Source: Acidovorax soli
Lineage (GTDB): Bacteria; Pseudomonadota; Gammaproteobacteria; Burkholderiales; Burkholderiaceae_C
Length of the DNA stretch: 40,826 bases
Direction: 5' to 3'
Assembly: GCF_014207955.1 (NCBI RefSeq)
Contig: NZ_JACHLK010000028.1
Coordinates: 1 to 40,826 of the forward strand
Positions 1-6,617 of the stretch are shown piece after piece. The position numbers and the translations under genes are program-made. The notes beneath the pieces were generated by a model. It was given only the letters and a program-made list of their open reading frames with translations, was not told the origin of the DNA and did no database searches. Positions within the stretch are counted from its first letter, which is position 1. The number at the start of each line of letters is the position of its first letter.

Positions 1-285
1 CCACCCCCTTCTGACCGTGCCGAGAAGCGCAGAAGCTGGGGTGGCGTGTGTGCCGAAGGACACACACGCTTCGTCATCTGGCTCGCCGCAGATGTCTGAA
101 CGGAGTTCGCCCGAAGGGGGAACGCAGTGAGTTGCGAGGCGCACCCCAGCTTCGAGCATCGCAGGCTGCCCCCTCGCCATAGGCGAGGGGGACACGGGCA
201 GCGGGGTCGCCTTTCTTTTGGGTACTTTTCTTTGGCGAAGCAAAGAAGAAGTACCTCGGCCGCCGGGCCGAGACCCGGCCTCCGC
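1..285. repeat. Structured intergenic repeat, left copy (partial)
   Basis: No plausible gene. The stretch folds into consecutive stem-loops: arms at 1-13 and 30-44; a perfect 9-bp stem at 44-52/61-69; a perfect 10-bp stem with a 3-nt loop at 169-178/182-191, inside an outer GCTGCCC/GGGCAGC stem; a stem at 221-234/241-255; and CCGGGCCGAGACCCGG at 263-278. Its reverse complement aligns by eye with 40640-40826: both share the order GGAGTTCG, GCATCGCAGG, GCAGCGGGG, GCCTTT, TACTTT. It probably continues past the window edge. Such repeats are common between Comamonadaceae genes; the function is unknown. Confidence 0.7.
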
Positions 286-464
286 CTTCAATCAAAGCAT
301 GCCGTCAACAACAGCCTGCAACTGGGCGCACGCCCCGGCTCACGCCCACCATCAAGGCGTACAGTCAAGACCATGCATTGCGCCCCCCAACCGCGTAAAC
401 CCCCACGTCCCACCAAACGTTGAAGCCAAGGATCCACAACACCACACCGGAGGGACAACCGCAC
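286..464. other. Intergenic leader, no gene seen
   Basis: Sequence between the left repeat and the DUF2939 gene. No convincing ORF or promoter is visible. The only clear signal is the purine-rich ribosome binding site (GGAGGGA, about 449-455) of the downstream gene. Confidence 0.4.
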
Positions 465-1082
465 ATGACCACCTCGACGTACGCCACCGCGCAGAAGAGC
501 CGCAACTCCCAGAGAACCATCCCCATCGCCCTGGCCGCCATCGCCATCGCCGCCGGCGCAGCCGTCTTTGCCTCCCCGTACTGGGCGCTGCACTCCCTGT
601 CCAACGCCGTGCGCGACAAGGATGCGGCCCGGGTGTCGGAGTATGTGGACTTCGTGCTGCTGCGCGACTCGGTCAAGGAGCTGATGAGCGCGCGCATGGA
701 CGCCGAGATGAAGACCCGCGGCGTGCCCGAGGACAACCCGTTTGCCAACCTGGCACAGACCTTCGTGAAGGGCATGCTGAACCAGGCTGTCGATGCCATG
801 GTCTCGCCATCGGGGGTGGTGAAGTTGCTGCAGCAACAGCAGCAGCAGTCTCCGCGCAGCGAGACCCCACGCTCCGCGCCGCCGGCAGCATCCCCGGGCG
901 GCGGCCGTGGCACCACCGATGCCCAGGCCGGCAGCAAGCCGCGCTTCCACGTGGACTACCAGAACTACTCGACCGTGCACGTCAGCTCGGAAGGGCGTGA
1001 GCTGGGCTTTGTCTTTCGCCGCTACGGCCTGCTGTCGTGGAAGATGGTGGGGCTGAACGGCACGCTGCTGGACCGGCCATAG
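465..1082 (+). CDS. DUF2939 family membrane-anchored protein
   Basis: Encodes 205 residues. An N-terminal hydrophobic segment (about residues 20-37) is followed by a motif typical of DUF2939: a Y-W-A-L stretch, then an alpha/beta region (residues 38-115) rich in charged helices. A six-glutamine run encoded by CAG/CAA (831-848) and a Pro/Ser/Gly-rich linker separate this from a C-terminal beta-rich part. The start was chosen because GGAGGGA lies 9 bases upstream; an in-frame ATG at 420 has no such site. Family function is unknown. It is probably an inner-membrane protein with a periplasmic domain. It is convergent with, and almost touches, the next minus-strand gene. Confidence 0.8.
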   Translation: MTTSTYATAQKSRNSQRTIPIALAAIAIAAGAAVFASPYWALHSLSNAVRDKDAARVSEYVDFVLLRDSVKELMSARMDAEMKTRGVPEDNPFANLAQTFVKGMLNQAVDAMVSPSGVVKLLQQQQQQSPRSETPRSAPPAASPGGGRGTTDAQAGSKPRFHVDYQNYSTVHVSSEGRELGFVFRRYGLLSWKMVGLNGTLLDRP

Positions 1083-1086
1083 GACT

Positions 1087-1437
1087 TCACCGGCCCGTGG
1101 TGGCGACCTGCGCATCCGCCATCTCGCGCAGGCACTCCACGGTGTTCGCATTCACCCATTGGTAAGCCACCCCGTGGCCGCACACGAACTGGGCGGCCAC
1201 ATGGCGGCGCTGTTCTGCGCTGGGGGCTGGGGGTTGCCGCACGCGGGCCTGCTGCGCCATGGCTTCGCGCCGCAGTTCGTGCTGCGTATCTTCGTGCATG
1301 GCCCACAGCAGGGTGCCCAGAATGGCCACGGCCCCGAGCGCGGTGACCGTGTGGGCAAGCAGGCGCGCAACGCGCTCTGCCGGGGGCTCCTGCGGGCCTG
1401 CGGAGCGGCCCGGGCGGGGCCTGCCATCCAGCGTCAC
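1087..1437 (-). CDS. Hypothetical single-pass membrane protein
   Basis: A 116-residue protein starting at GTG. The start overlaps the stop codon of the upstream gene as GTGA, so the two are probably translationally coupled. After a Pro/Arg-rich N-terminus there is one predicted membrane helix (about residues 28-46), a charged helical stretch rich in Gln/Arg/Glu, and a C-terminal segment with two cysteines (C-G-H-G and E-C-L-R). No family recognised. The GTG start rests on overlap geometry, because the longer open frame above it is the antisense-like shadow of the neighbour. It ends 4 bases from the DUF2939 stop, in convergent orientation. Confidence 0.5.
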   Translation of the reverse strand: MTLDGRPRPGRSAGPQEPPAERVARLLAHTVTALGAVAILGTLLWAMHEDTQHELRREAMAQQARVRQPPAPSAEQRRHVAAQFVCGHGVAYQWVNANTVECLREMADAQVATTGR

Positions 1438-1922
1438 AGCAGCACCTCGGTGTGCGTCTCGGCCCAGGTGCGCGCCAGCACCTCGACGGCCTCGCGTGCC
1501 AGGGCGTGGCCCTGCTGGGCGCAGGTGACCAGGGCGTGCATGGCGCGCGTGTCGTTGTCGCGGTAGTCCATGGCGGCCAGCAGGCGCGCATAGTCGCCGC
1601 CGCGCGCCAGGGCCAGGGTGTCGCGGTGGGCTGCGTCTTCGGCGGCGTACTGCGCATCGGACTCGGCCATGCGCGCCTCGTGGTGCTGGCTGGCATCGCG
1701 CACGGGGTCGTTGGCGCTGCGGCAAAAGCGCGCCAGCAGGGATGGCTGCGCCGCGGGCGGGCTACCCAGTGGTGCACATGGTGCACGCGGTGCCAGTGGC
1801 GGCCAGGACGCCGAGCCCGCAACTGCGAGCGTGGCCGCGTTGGCCGCACCACCGGCCGCGAAGTGCCGGGGAGCTGGTTGTGGCAGTGGCAACGTCAGTG
1901 GCTGGGCGGCATGGTGGTGCAT
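1434..1922 (-). CDS. Hypothetical helical protein
   Basis: A 162-residue protein with AGGAG seven bases before the ATG on the minus strand. Residues 1-60 are Pro/Ala-rich and low complexity. Residues 65-160 look like a real fold: an acidic/histidine-rich helix (residues 80-102), then A-M-D-Y-R-D-N-D and two more helices. No signal peptide is evident, although residues 23-40 are mildly hydrophobic. First gene of a two-gene unit with the single-pass membrane protein. I cannot assign a function; a product of an old mobile element is possible but unsupported. Confidence 0.55.
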   Translation of the reverse strand: MHHHAAQPLTLPLPQPAPRHFAAGGAANAATLAVAGSASWPPLAPRAPCAPLGSPPAAQPSLLARFCRSANDPVRDASQHHEARMAESDAQYAAEDAAHRDTLALARGGDYARLLAAMDYRDNDTRAMHALVTCAQQGHALAREAVEVLARTWAETHTEVLL

Positions 1923-2078
1923 GGAGGCTCCTGGTGGCTTGCTGGGTGGGCACGTGGGCTGGCCAGCGTCAAATCAAGAAGGAAAAAAAGTCGGCAGCCC
2001 CTGGTGCGTGCGAACGGTGGATGGACAGGGTGGGTCGTTTGGCGTCGCTGTGCGCCGGGGCTGCCATGGGTGCTATTG

Positions 2079-2094
2079 TTTAGTAATTTCTAAA
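2079..2094. promoter_or_regulatory. Upstream operator-like palindrome
   Basis: TTTAGTAATTTCTAAA matches its reverse complement at 14 of 16 positions. It shares the TTAG and CTAA half-sites and a central AATT with the palindrome in the promoter at 2187-2202. It lies about 100 bases upstream of that promoter, as an auxiliary repressor site might. Inference only. Confidence 0.5.
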
Positions 2095-2180
2095 CTTAGT
2101 CAAGATAAAACTGAACTGCAATCCGAAAAGGTCTTGCCTGCTCGGTCCGAGGCGCTCAATGCCCAGTCAATTTGTTAAGG

Positions 2181-2209
2181 TTGCAATTAGGTAATTAACT
2201 AAATATAAT
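2181..2209 (+). promoter_or_regulatory. Sigma-70 promoter with operator in its spacer
   Basis: TTGCAA (2181-2186) is followed by exactly 17 bases and then TATAAT (2204-2209), close to an ideal sigma-70 promoter. The spacer is filled by TTAGGTAATTAACTAA (2187-2202), which matches its reverse complement at 14 of 16 positions. A repressor bound here would block polymerase. The TTAG/CTAA half-sites resemble those of SlyA/MarR-type repressors. Start of transcription is expected near 2216, which gives a leader of about 80 bases to the cupin-DUF2867 gene. Confidence 0.75.
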
Positions 2210-2298
2210 TTTTTCGAGGCCATCCGGGTGCCAACCGAGCAGCAGGGCGACCCGCCCCGGAATGCCCGGCACGAACGCCAAGAAAAAGGAGTACAGGC

Positions 2299-3735
2299 AT
2301 GAACAGCAGCACCGCCACCCTGGGTCTTTCCCGCCCCGCACTGCGGCTGACGCGCGAGACGGCGACCTTTCCGTTTGTGGCGTTGCCCACGCGGCCGGGC
2401 GCTTTGCCCATCGAGGTGACCCTGCTGGCCCGGCTGGGCCGGGGTGTGGGCTCGGGCCTGTGCCGCGGCATGATGGCGCGCCAGGGGCAGCATGGGCGTT
2501 TCGTCGATGCACTGGACGAGCCCTCGGCCAAGCTGGGCGGCAGCGACTTTGCCAAAGGCGATGCGACGGCGCTGTACAGCTTTGGCGTGGGTCAGGGCGG
2601 GCACCCGTTCCACCGGCATGCAGGGCATCGGGTGTTCACGGCGGTGTCGGGCAGTGCGGGGGCGCAGTTGCGCTTTTCCAGTGCCACGCCGGCGGAGATC
2701 GAGCGCGATCCGGCGGCCTTCGTGCGGGCACTGCGCCATGTCGATGTGCCGCCGGACTGCCTGTTCACCGTGCGCTTTTCGGGCGAGAACTGGCACCAGT
2801 TCGTGCCCAGCGTGCAGGGGGCGGGGCACCCTGCGTTCTTTGCCCTGTCCACCCACACCAACGAACTGGGCGGCGAGCTCAGTGCGGCGCTGCGCAGCAA
2901 GGTGCTGCAGGACCAGGGCGACATCCCTTCGCTGACAGAGCTGCTGCCCGATGCCGTGCAGGACCTCCTGGCCAGCGCGCCGGTGCGGGCGCAGCAGGTG
3001 CCCACCACGGTGCTCTCGCTCGGCGAGCGGCCTGGCGGGTGGCTGGCGGCCGCGTGCGGGCACTACCGCGCGCTGGCAGGCAGGGTGGGCCATGCACTGG
3101 CGCCCCTGCAGGGCACGGGCTATGTGAGCGAGCTGCGGCCCAGCCGCGTGCGGGAGCTGCATGACCTGCCGGCCGACAGCCTGCTGCGCCAGGCGCTGGG
3201 CGGCCGCAGGCTGCACCACGAGGACTGCTTCACGCTGGTGGCCGCAGCCCCGGCAGGCGCCGCGCCGGACGCCGCGAGCCTGCTGGCCGGCTTGCTGGAC
3301 AGCTTCCTCGTGAACCGGCACCCGGGCGTCACGCGCATGATGGCTGTGCGCAATGTGATCGTGCGCCCCCTCGGGCTGCGCCGCTCACCGCTGGCCTGCC
3401 CGGTGTCCTCATTGCAGCCGCCTTCGGCAGGCCAGGCCATGCCTGAGGGCAGCCCGCTTTTTGCCTGCCGCTACCCCGTCCATGCCAGCCAGGTTGCGCC
3501 AGACGGGCGCAGCGCACAGGTGTTGCTGGGCGCGGACGACCGCCACCTGGCCTTCCGTTCGTGCGTGGGCGTGCGCTGGCTCGACGATGGCCGGGTGGAG
3601 TATTCGCTGGCGACCCGCGTGGCCTGCCGCAATGCCTTTGGCCGCCTCTACATGGCCCTGATCGAGCGCACGCACCGCCGCTACATCGCGCCGCACCTGC
3701 TGCAGGTGGCGGTGGAGGGAATGGAGGGGCGGTAG
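2299..3735 (+). CDS. Cupin-like / DUF2867 two-domain protein
   Basis: A 478-residue cytoplasmic protein; AAGGAG lies about 9 bases before the ATG. Residues 85-175 look like a cupin-type beta-barrel, with histidines H102, H105, H107 and H110 in an F-H-R-H-A-G-H motif and another, H165, in G-E-N-W-H-Q-F; these could bind a metal. Residues 180-370 are a middle region I do not recognise. The last 100 residues match DUF2867: D-D-R-H-L-A-F-R, then C-R-N-A-F-G-R-L-Y and H-R-R-Y-I-A-P. DUF2867 usually occurs alone or with an NAD(P)-binding domain, so this arrangement looks unusual. The strong operator-bearing promoter suggests an inducible stress or detoxification role (inference). Confidence 0.75.
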   Translation: MNSSTATLGLSRPALRLTRETATFPFVALPTRPGALPIEVTLLARLGRGVGSGLCRGMMARQGQHGRFVDALDEPSAKLGGSDFAKGDATALYSFGVGQGGHPFHRHAGHRVFTAVSGSAGAQLRFSSATPAEIERDPAAFVRALRHVDVPPDCLFTVRFSGENWHQFVPSVQGAGHPAFFALSTHTNELGGELSAALRSKVLQDQGDIPSLTELLPDAVQDLLASAPVRAQQVPTTVLSLGERPGGWLAAACGHYRALAGRVGHALAPLQGTGYVSELRPSRVRELHDLPADSLLRQALGGRRLHHEDCFTLVAAAPAGAAPDAASLLAGLLDSFLVNRHPGVTRMMAVRNVIVRPLGLRRSPLACPVSSLQPPSAGQAMPEGSPLFACRYPVHASQVAPDGRSAQVLLGADDRHLAFRSCVGVRWLDDGRVEYSLATRVACRNAFGRLYMALIERTHRRYIAPHLLQVAVEGMEGR

Positions 3736-3831
3736 GGAGGGCGGTCGCATGGGGGCGCCGCGCGCCTGCCGACCGCGGTACAGTGGCCCATGGCTGCTGC
3801 GTTGTGCGGCCAGGCTACAGGAGGAGAACTG

Positions 3832-4227
3832 ATGCCCACAGGCTTTGTCGCCAATGCAGTGTCCGCCGCCGAGGACGACGATGGGCTGCTCATCGTGACG
3901 TTCGGGGCGCCGTCCATCGAGGACGAAGACTTCTACCTGATGCTGCAGCACCTGGACGAGTACGACGAGCAGGACATTGCCTTGGGCATGGACCAGCCCT
4001 ACATCGAGTACTGCGGGCAGGGCTGGTCCTGGTACGGCCACATCGTGTCCTTCACTCTGTACCGCGACCGCGTGGACGTGCAGATGGATGCGCACGCCGC
4101 GCAGGAGATGGACAACGATGGCCGGATCGAGGTGCGCTTTGACCTGGCCGGGCCGCAGTTCCAGGCGCTGCGGACTGCGCTGCAGCGGACCTTTGCGGGG
4201 CGCGCATACTTCCACGACGGGGCATAG
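3832..4227 (+). CDS. Imm10-family immunity-like protein
   Basis: A 131-residue acidic protein with GGAGGAG just before the ATG. The pattern fits the Imm10 family of polymorphic-toxin immunity proteins: an N-terminal strand with F-V-A-N, then Y-L-M-L-Q, D-E-Q-D-I-A-L-G-M-D, Y-I-E-Y-C-G-Q, a Y-G-H-I strand, and a final F-D-L helix ending L-R-T-A-L-Q-R-T-F. Imm10 proteins neutralise toxin domains delivered by contact. No toxin gene lies nearby, so this is an orphan immunity gene or has a housekeeping role. It forms a unit with the UPF0158 gene 24 bases downstream. The in-frame ATG at 3790 lacks a binding site. Confidence 0.7.
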   Translation: MPTGFVANAVSAAEDDDGLLIVTFGAPSIEDEDFYLMLQHLDEYDEQDIALGMDQPYIEYCGQGWSWYGHIVSFTLYRDRVDVQMDAHAAQEMDNDGRIEVRFDLAGPQFQALRTALQRTFAGRAYFHDGA

Positions 4228-4251
4228 CGCTCCATTGGCGAGGAGATTGCC

Positions 4252-4680
4252 ATGGCCATTCCGTTGCGCTTTTCCGAACTCACCGATGCCTTTCAGTGGG
4301 TAAGCGCGTCGCCCGACAACGCGGCCTATGTGGACCGCGGCTCCGGCCAGATCTGGCTGGTGGGGGTTTGGGAGGACGAGGACGACCCGGTGCCCGACGA
4401 TGTGGGCGACGAGTCGCTCTATATCGAGGTGCCCGGCCCGTTGGATCTGGGCCTGGGGCGGCGGCTGGCCCTGCGCTTTGCGCAGGAGCACGCGCCCCAA
4501 CTGCAGGAGCAGGTGCACCACTGCTTTGCCCGGCAGGGCGCCTATGGCCGTTACAAGGACCTGCTGCACCGGCATGGCCTGCTGCAGGCCTGGTACGACT
4601 ACGAGGCCGCCGCCATCGCGCAGGCGCTGCGCGAATGGGCGGCCGACAACGGCATCACCCTGGTGGAGGGCGTGCCGTAG
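4252..4680 (+). CDS. UPF0158 family protein
   Basis: 142 residues with GAGGAG 8 bases before the ATG. The order of motifs matches UPF0158: a tyrosine/aspartate N-terminal strand (A-A-Y-V-D-R-G-S-G), an acidic loop with D-D-P-V-P-D-D-V, Y-I-E-V-P, then the hallmark G-A-Y-G-R-Y-K-D-L-L and a W-Y-D-Y-E-A helix ending in a tryptophan-containing A-L-R-E-W-A. Family function is unknown. Its position directly after the Imm10-like gene suggests the two are co-transcribed. The array gene on the other strand converges on it. Confidence 0.8.
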   Translation: MAIPLRFSELTDAFQWVSASPDNAAYVDRGSGQIWLVGVWEDEDDPVPDDVGDESLYIEVPGPLDLGLGRRLALRFAQEHAPQLQEQVHHCFARQGAYGRYKDLLHRHGLLQAWYDYEAAAIAQALREWAADNGITLVEGVP

Positions 4681-4686
4681 CGGGCG

Positions 4687-4707
4687 ACCGGGCGCTCAGC
4701 GCCCGGT
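4687..4707. terminator. Hairpin between convergent genes
   Basis: Perfect 9-bp stem ACCGGGCGC/GCGCCCGGT with the loop TCA, which is itself the stop codon (TGA) of the minus-strand gene. There is no T-run on either side, so it may be a bidirectional pause or Rho-assisted site, not a classic intrinsic terminator. Confidence 0.45.
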
Positions 4708-5313
4708 GCTGTAGCGCAGCGACTTGAGGGCCAGCACAAAGCCGGGTTCAGTGGCCTTGGCGTACTCATCGGCCACCTGGGTCATGACGATCACGGTGGT
4801 GGTGCCCAGGTCGGCCTTGAAGAAGCGGGCCTCGTGCGGCAGCTTCATGTTCTGCATGCTGATCACGAAGCGCTGCGACACGCCCTTGCTGTCCTGGCCT
4901 GCCACATTGCGGGTGATGGGTGCGGTGGTGGCGGGGCCGAATTGCAGTTGCTGGGCGACCGCGCTGCCGCTCTTGGCGGATTCTGCGCGGTTCTTCGCCG
5001 TGGTGGCCGCGAAGGACTCGATGTTCTGGCGCTGCAGGAAGGGGCTGAACATGAGGGTGACGACTGCATCGTCAGGCCCTTCGAGGTCGATGCTGCGCAG
5101 GCGGGTTTCATCCTGCGCGACCGAGTCGTCGGTCACCTTCCAGCCCGCGGGGTGCTCGAAGCTCACGCCGTCCTTGCTGTAGGTGGCGTTGGGGGCGGCC
5201 AGCGCCGGGGTGGCCAGGCCGGCTGCGAGCAGCAGGCCCAGGGCGGCGGTGGTGAAACCGCGGCGTGCGGCCAGGAGCGACGGGGAGCGAAGGGACATGG
5301 CGGTGCGGTGCAT
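4696..5313 (-). CDS. Secreted PsbP/DcrB-like paralog 1
   Basis: 205 residues. A signal peptide (about residues 1-42: twin arginine, then a hydrophobic core ending T-P-A-L-A-A) is followed by the array's shared motifs: T-Y-S-K-D-G-V-S-F, H-P-A-G-W-K-V, S-I-D-L-E-G-P-D-D and a C-terminal V-I-V-M-T-Q. The pattern of a strand, P-x-x-W-K-V and repeated strands suggests a PsbP/DcrB-type fold (inference). It is probably periplasmic or outer-membrane associated. No ribosome site decides between ATG 5313 and ATG 5298. A long open frame running through this gene and the next is a shadow, because it leaves the paralog's frame. Confidence 0.75.
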   Translation of the reverse strand: MHRTAMSLRSPSLLAARRGFTTAALGLLLAAGLATPALAAPNATYSKDGVSFEHPAGWKVTDDSVAQDETRLRSIDLEGPDDAVVTLMFSPFLQRQNIESFAATTAKNRAESAKSGSAVAQQLQFGPATTAPITRNVAGQDSKGVSQRFVISMQNMKLPHEARFFKADLGTTTVIVMTQVADEYAKATEPGFVLALKSLRYSTGR

Positions 5314-5345
5314 GGTGGTCGGTCGGTAGAGGTGCGAAAGGGTTC

Positions 5346-5987
5346 TCAGCGCTTGGCGCGGTAGCGCAGCGTGTCCATCACGCGGCCCAGCGCGGTGTCG
5401 AGTTGCCTGGCATCGTCGGCCATCGACTGGGTCATGATGTTGACGCTGCTGCCGTTGCCCGCATCGATGGAGAAAAAGCGCGATTCCAGCTGGATGGCGA
5501 CGCCCTCCGAAACATAGCCAAAGCGCTGCAGCACGCCCTTGATCTCCTTGCCGCCCACGCGCCGGGTGATGGCGCGGGAGGTCATGCCCGTGGGGGTGAT
5601 CTTGTCCGGCCCCTCCAGGGCCGCCGGGCCCTTGTCCATTTCTGCGCGGTGCTCGGCGGCGCGGGTGGCCAGGGTCTCGATGTTCTGGCCCGACATGAAG
5701 GGGATGAACATCAGGTGGATGCTCGCGTCTTCGGGGCCTTCGAGGTCGATGCTGCGCATGCCGGTGCCGTCCGGCTCCAGCTCGTCCTGCGCCACTTTCC
5801 AGTCGGCGGGGTGCTGAAAGCTCACGCCGTCCTTGCTGTAGGTGGCATGGGGGGCGGCCAGGGCGGGCTGGGCCAGGCCGGCGACCAGCAGCGCCAGGCC
5901 CAGGGCGGCGGCGGTGAAGAATCTGCGGGATGTGGGCAACCCGGAGGTGGTGGTGGCGCGGGGCAGGGTATGGCTGTGGCTGTGCAT
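5346..5987 (-). CDS. Secreted PsbP/DcrB-like paralog 2
   Basis: 213 residues with a signal peptide (R-R-F-F-T-A-A-A-L-G core, cleavage near A-L-A-A about residue 44). The mature part repeats the array's signature: T-Y-S-K-D-G-V-S-F, H-P-A-D-W-K-V, S-I-D-L-E-G-P-E-D, F-I-P-F-M-S-G-Q-N-I-E. It then has R-R-V-G-G-K-E-I-K-G-V-L and a C-terminal V-N-I-M-T-Q. By eye it is close to paralog 1 in its first 110 residues, consistent with tandem duplication. 32 bases separate the two genes, so they are likely co-transcribed. Function unknown. Confidence 0.75.
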   Translation of the reverse strand: MHSHSHTLPRATTTSGLPTSRRFFTAAALGLALLVAGLAQPALAAPHATYSKDGVSFQHPADWKVAQDELEPDGTGMRSIDLEGPEDASIHLMFIPFMSGQNIETLATRAAEHRAEMDKGPAALEGPDKITPTGMTSRAITRRVGGKEIKGVLQRFGYVSEGVAIQLESRFFSIDAGNGSSVNIMTQSMADDARQLDTALGRVMDTLRYRAKR

Positions 5988-6019
5988 GGCAGGGAATGGG
6001 GGGGCGGGCCGGGCGGGCG

Positions 6020-6598
6020 TCAGGAGGTCTCGCGGTAGTGCAGCGTGTCGACCACCTGCTCCAGCGCCGCCTGCATGGGCGGTGCATGGTCGGACAGGGC
6101 CTGGCCCATGAGGATGATACGGGTGGCGCCGAAGTCCCGCGCGAAAAAGTGCACATGCAGCTCGCGCTGCACGCCGCGCGCGCTGTAGGCCATGCGCTGG
6201 GCCTGGCCCCTCACCTCCTGGCCCTGCGGCGTGCGCCGGCTCAGCGGCGTGGTGTGGGTGGGGCCAGGTTCGATCTGCTCGGAGGGCATGTCCTGCGCGG
6301 AGTCGGCCAGCATGTCCGAGCGCATCTGCGCCTGCTCGGCCGCATGGGCCTCGATGCCGGGCAGGCCCGGCACGATGGCTTCGAAGCTGAGCAGGATCAG
6401 GGCCTCGCCCGGGCCCGACAGGTGCACCTGGCGCTGGTTGCCATCGGCAAGATCGGGCCCGTCGTGGGAGACCTCCCAGGTGGCTGGGTGCTGCAGGGCG
6501 ATGCCATCGTGGGCATAGGGTACAGAGGCGTGCAAAGGGGGCTCCGAAGGGGGGAGGGGGGTGTCATGGCCAGCGGGCTTGCTTGCGCACTCAGCCAC
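6020..6598 (-). CDS. Divergent PsbP/DcrB-like paralog 3, no signal peptide
   Basis: About 192 residues from a GTG start. It keeps the array's fold signature in weakened form (Y-A-H-D-G-I-A-L, H-P-A-T-W-E-V, H-L-S-G-P-G-E-A, I-I-L-M-G-Q), but no signal peptide can be found. The frame is open to an ATG at 6706, yet that part only overlaps the neighbouring gene's 3' end and is not signal-like. The gene has probably lost its 5' end, or became cytoplasmic, after duplication. A 14-bp perfect palindrome lies directly before the chosen start. The start is uncertain, and it may be a pseudogene. Confidence 0.55.
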   Translation of the reverse strand: MAECASKPAGHDTPLPPSEPPLHASVPYAHDGIALQHPATWEVSHDGPDLADGNQRQVHLSGPGEALILLSFEAIVPGLPGIEAHAAEQAQMRSDMLADSAQDMPSEQIEPGPTHTTPLSRRTPQGQEVRGQAQRMAYSARGVQRELHVHFFARDFGATRIILMGQALSDHAPPMQAALEQVVDTLHYRETS

Positions 6599-6601
6599 TA
6601 C

Positions 6602-6615
6602 GGATCCATGGATCC
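6602..6615. repeat. 14-bp perfect palindrome at a paralog junction
   Basis: GGATCCATGGATCC is self-complementary and contains the same octamer-like half twice. It sits in the short gap between two array genes, just where paralog 3 appears to have lost its signal peptide. It could be a recombination scar or chance. Confidence 0.4.
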
Positions 6616-6617
6616 AT

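Larger units (their letters stand above)
1923..2298. other. AT-rich regulatory intergenic region
   Basis: No gene seen in 376 bases. GC drops sharply from about 2070 to 2215 compared with the surroundings. This part contains two TTAG...CTAA palindromes and a near-consensus sigma-70 promoter, listed separately. The rest is the untranslated leader of the cupin-DUF2867 gene and the upstream region of the divergent unknown pair. Confidence 0.7.

Noticed and set aside
4696..6156. One long minus-strand frame covering two array genes
   Set aside because: Only its last 205 residues match the paralog family; the remainder is out of frame with paralog 2, which has its own signal peptide and complete motifs.
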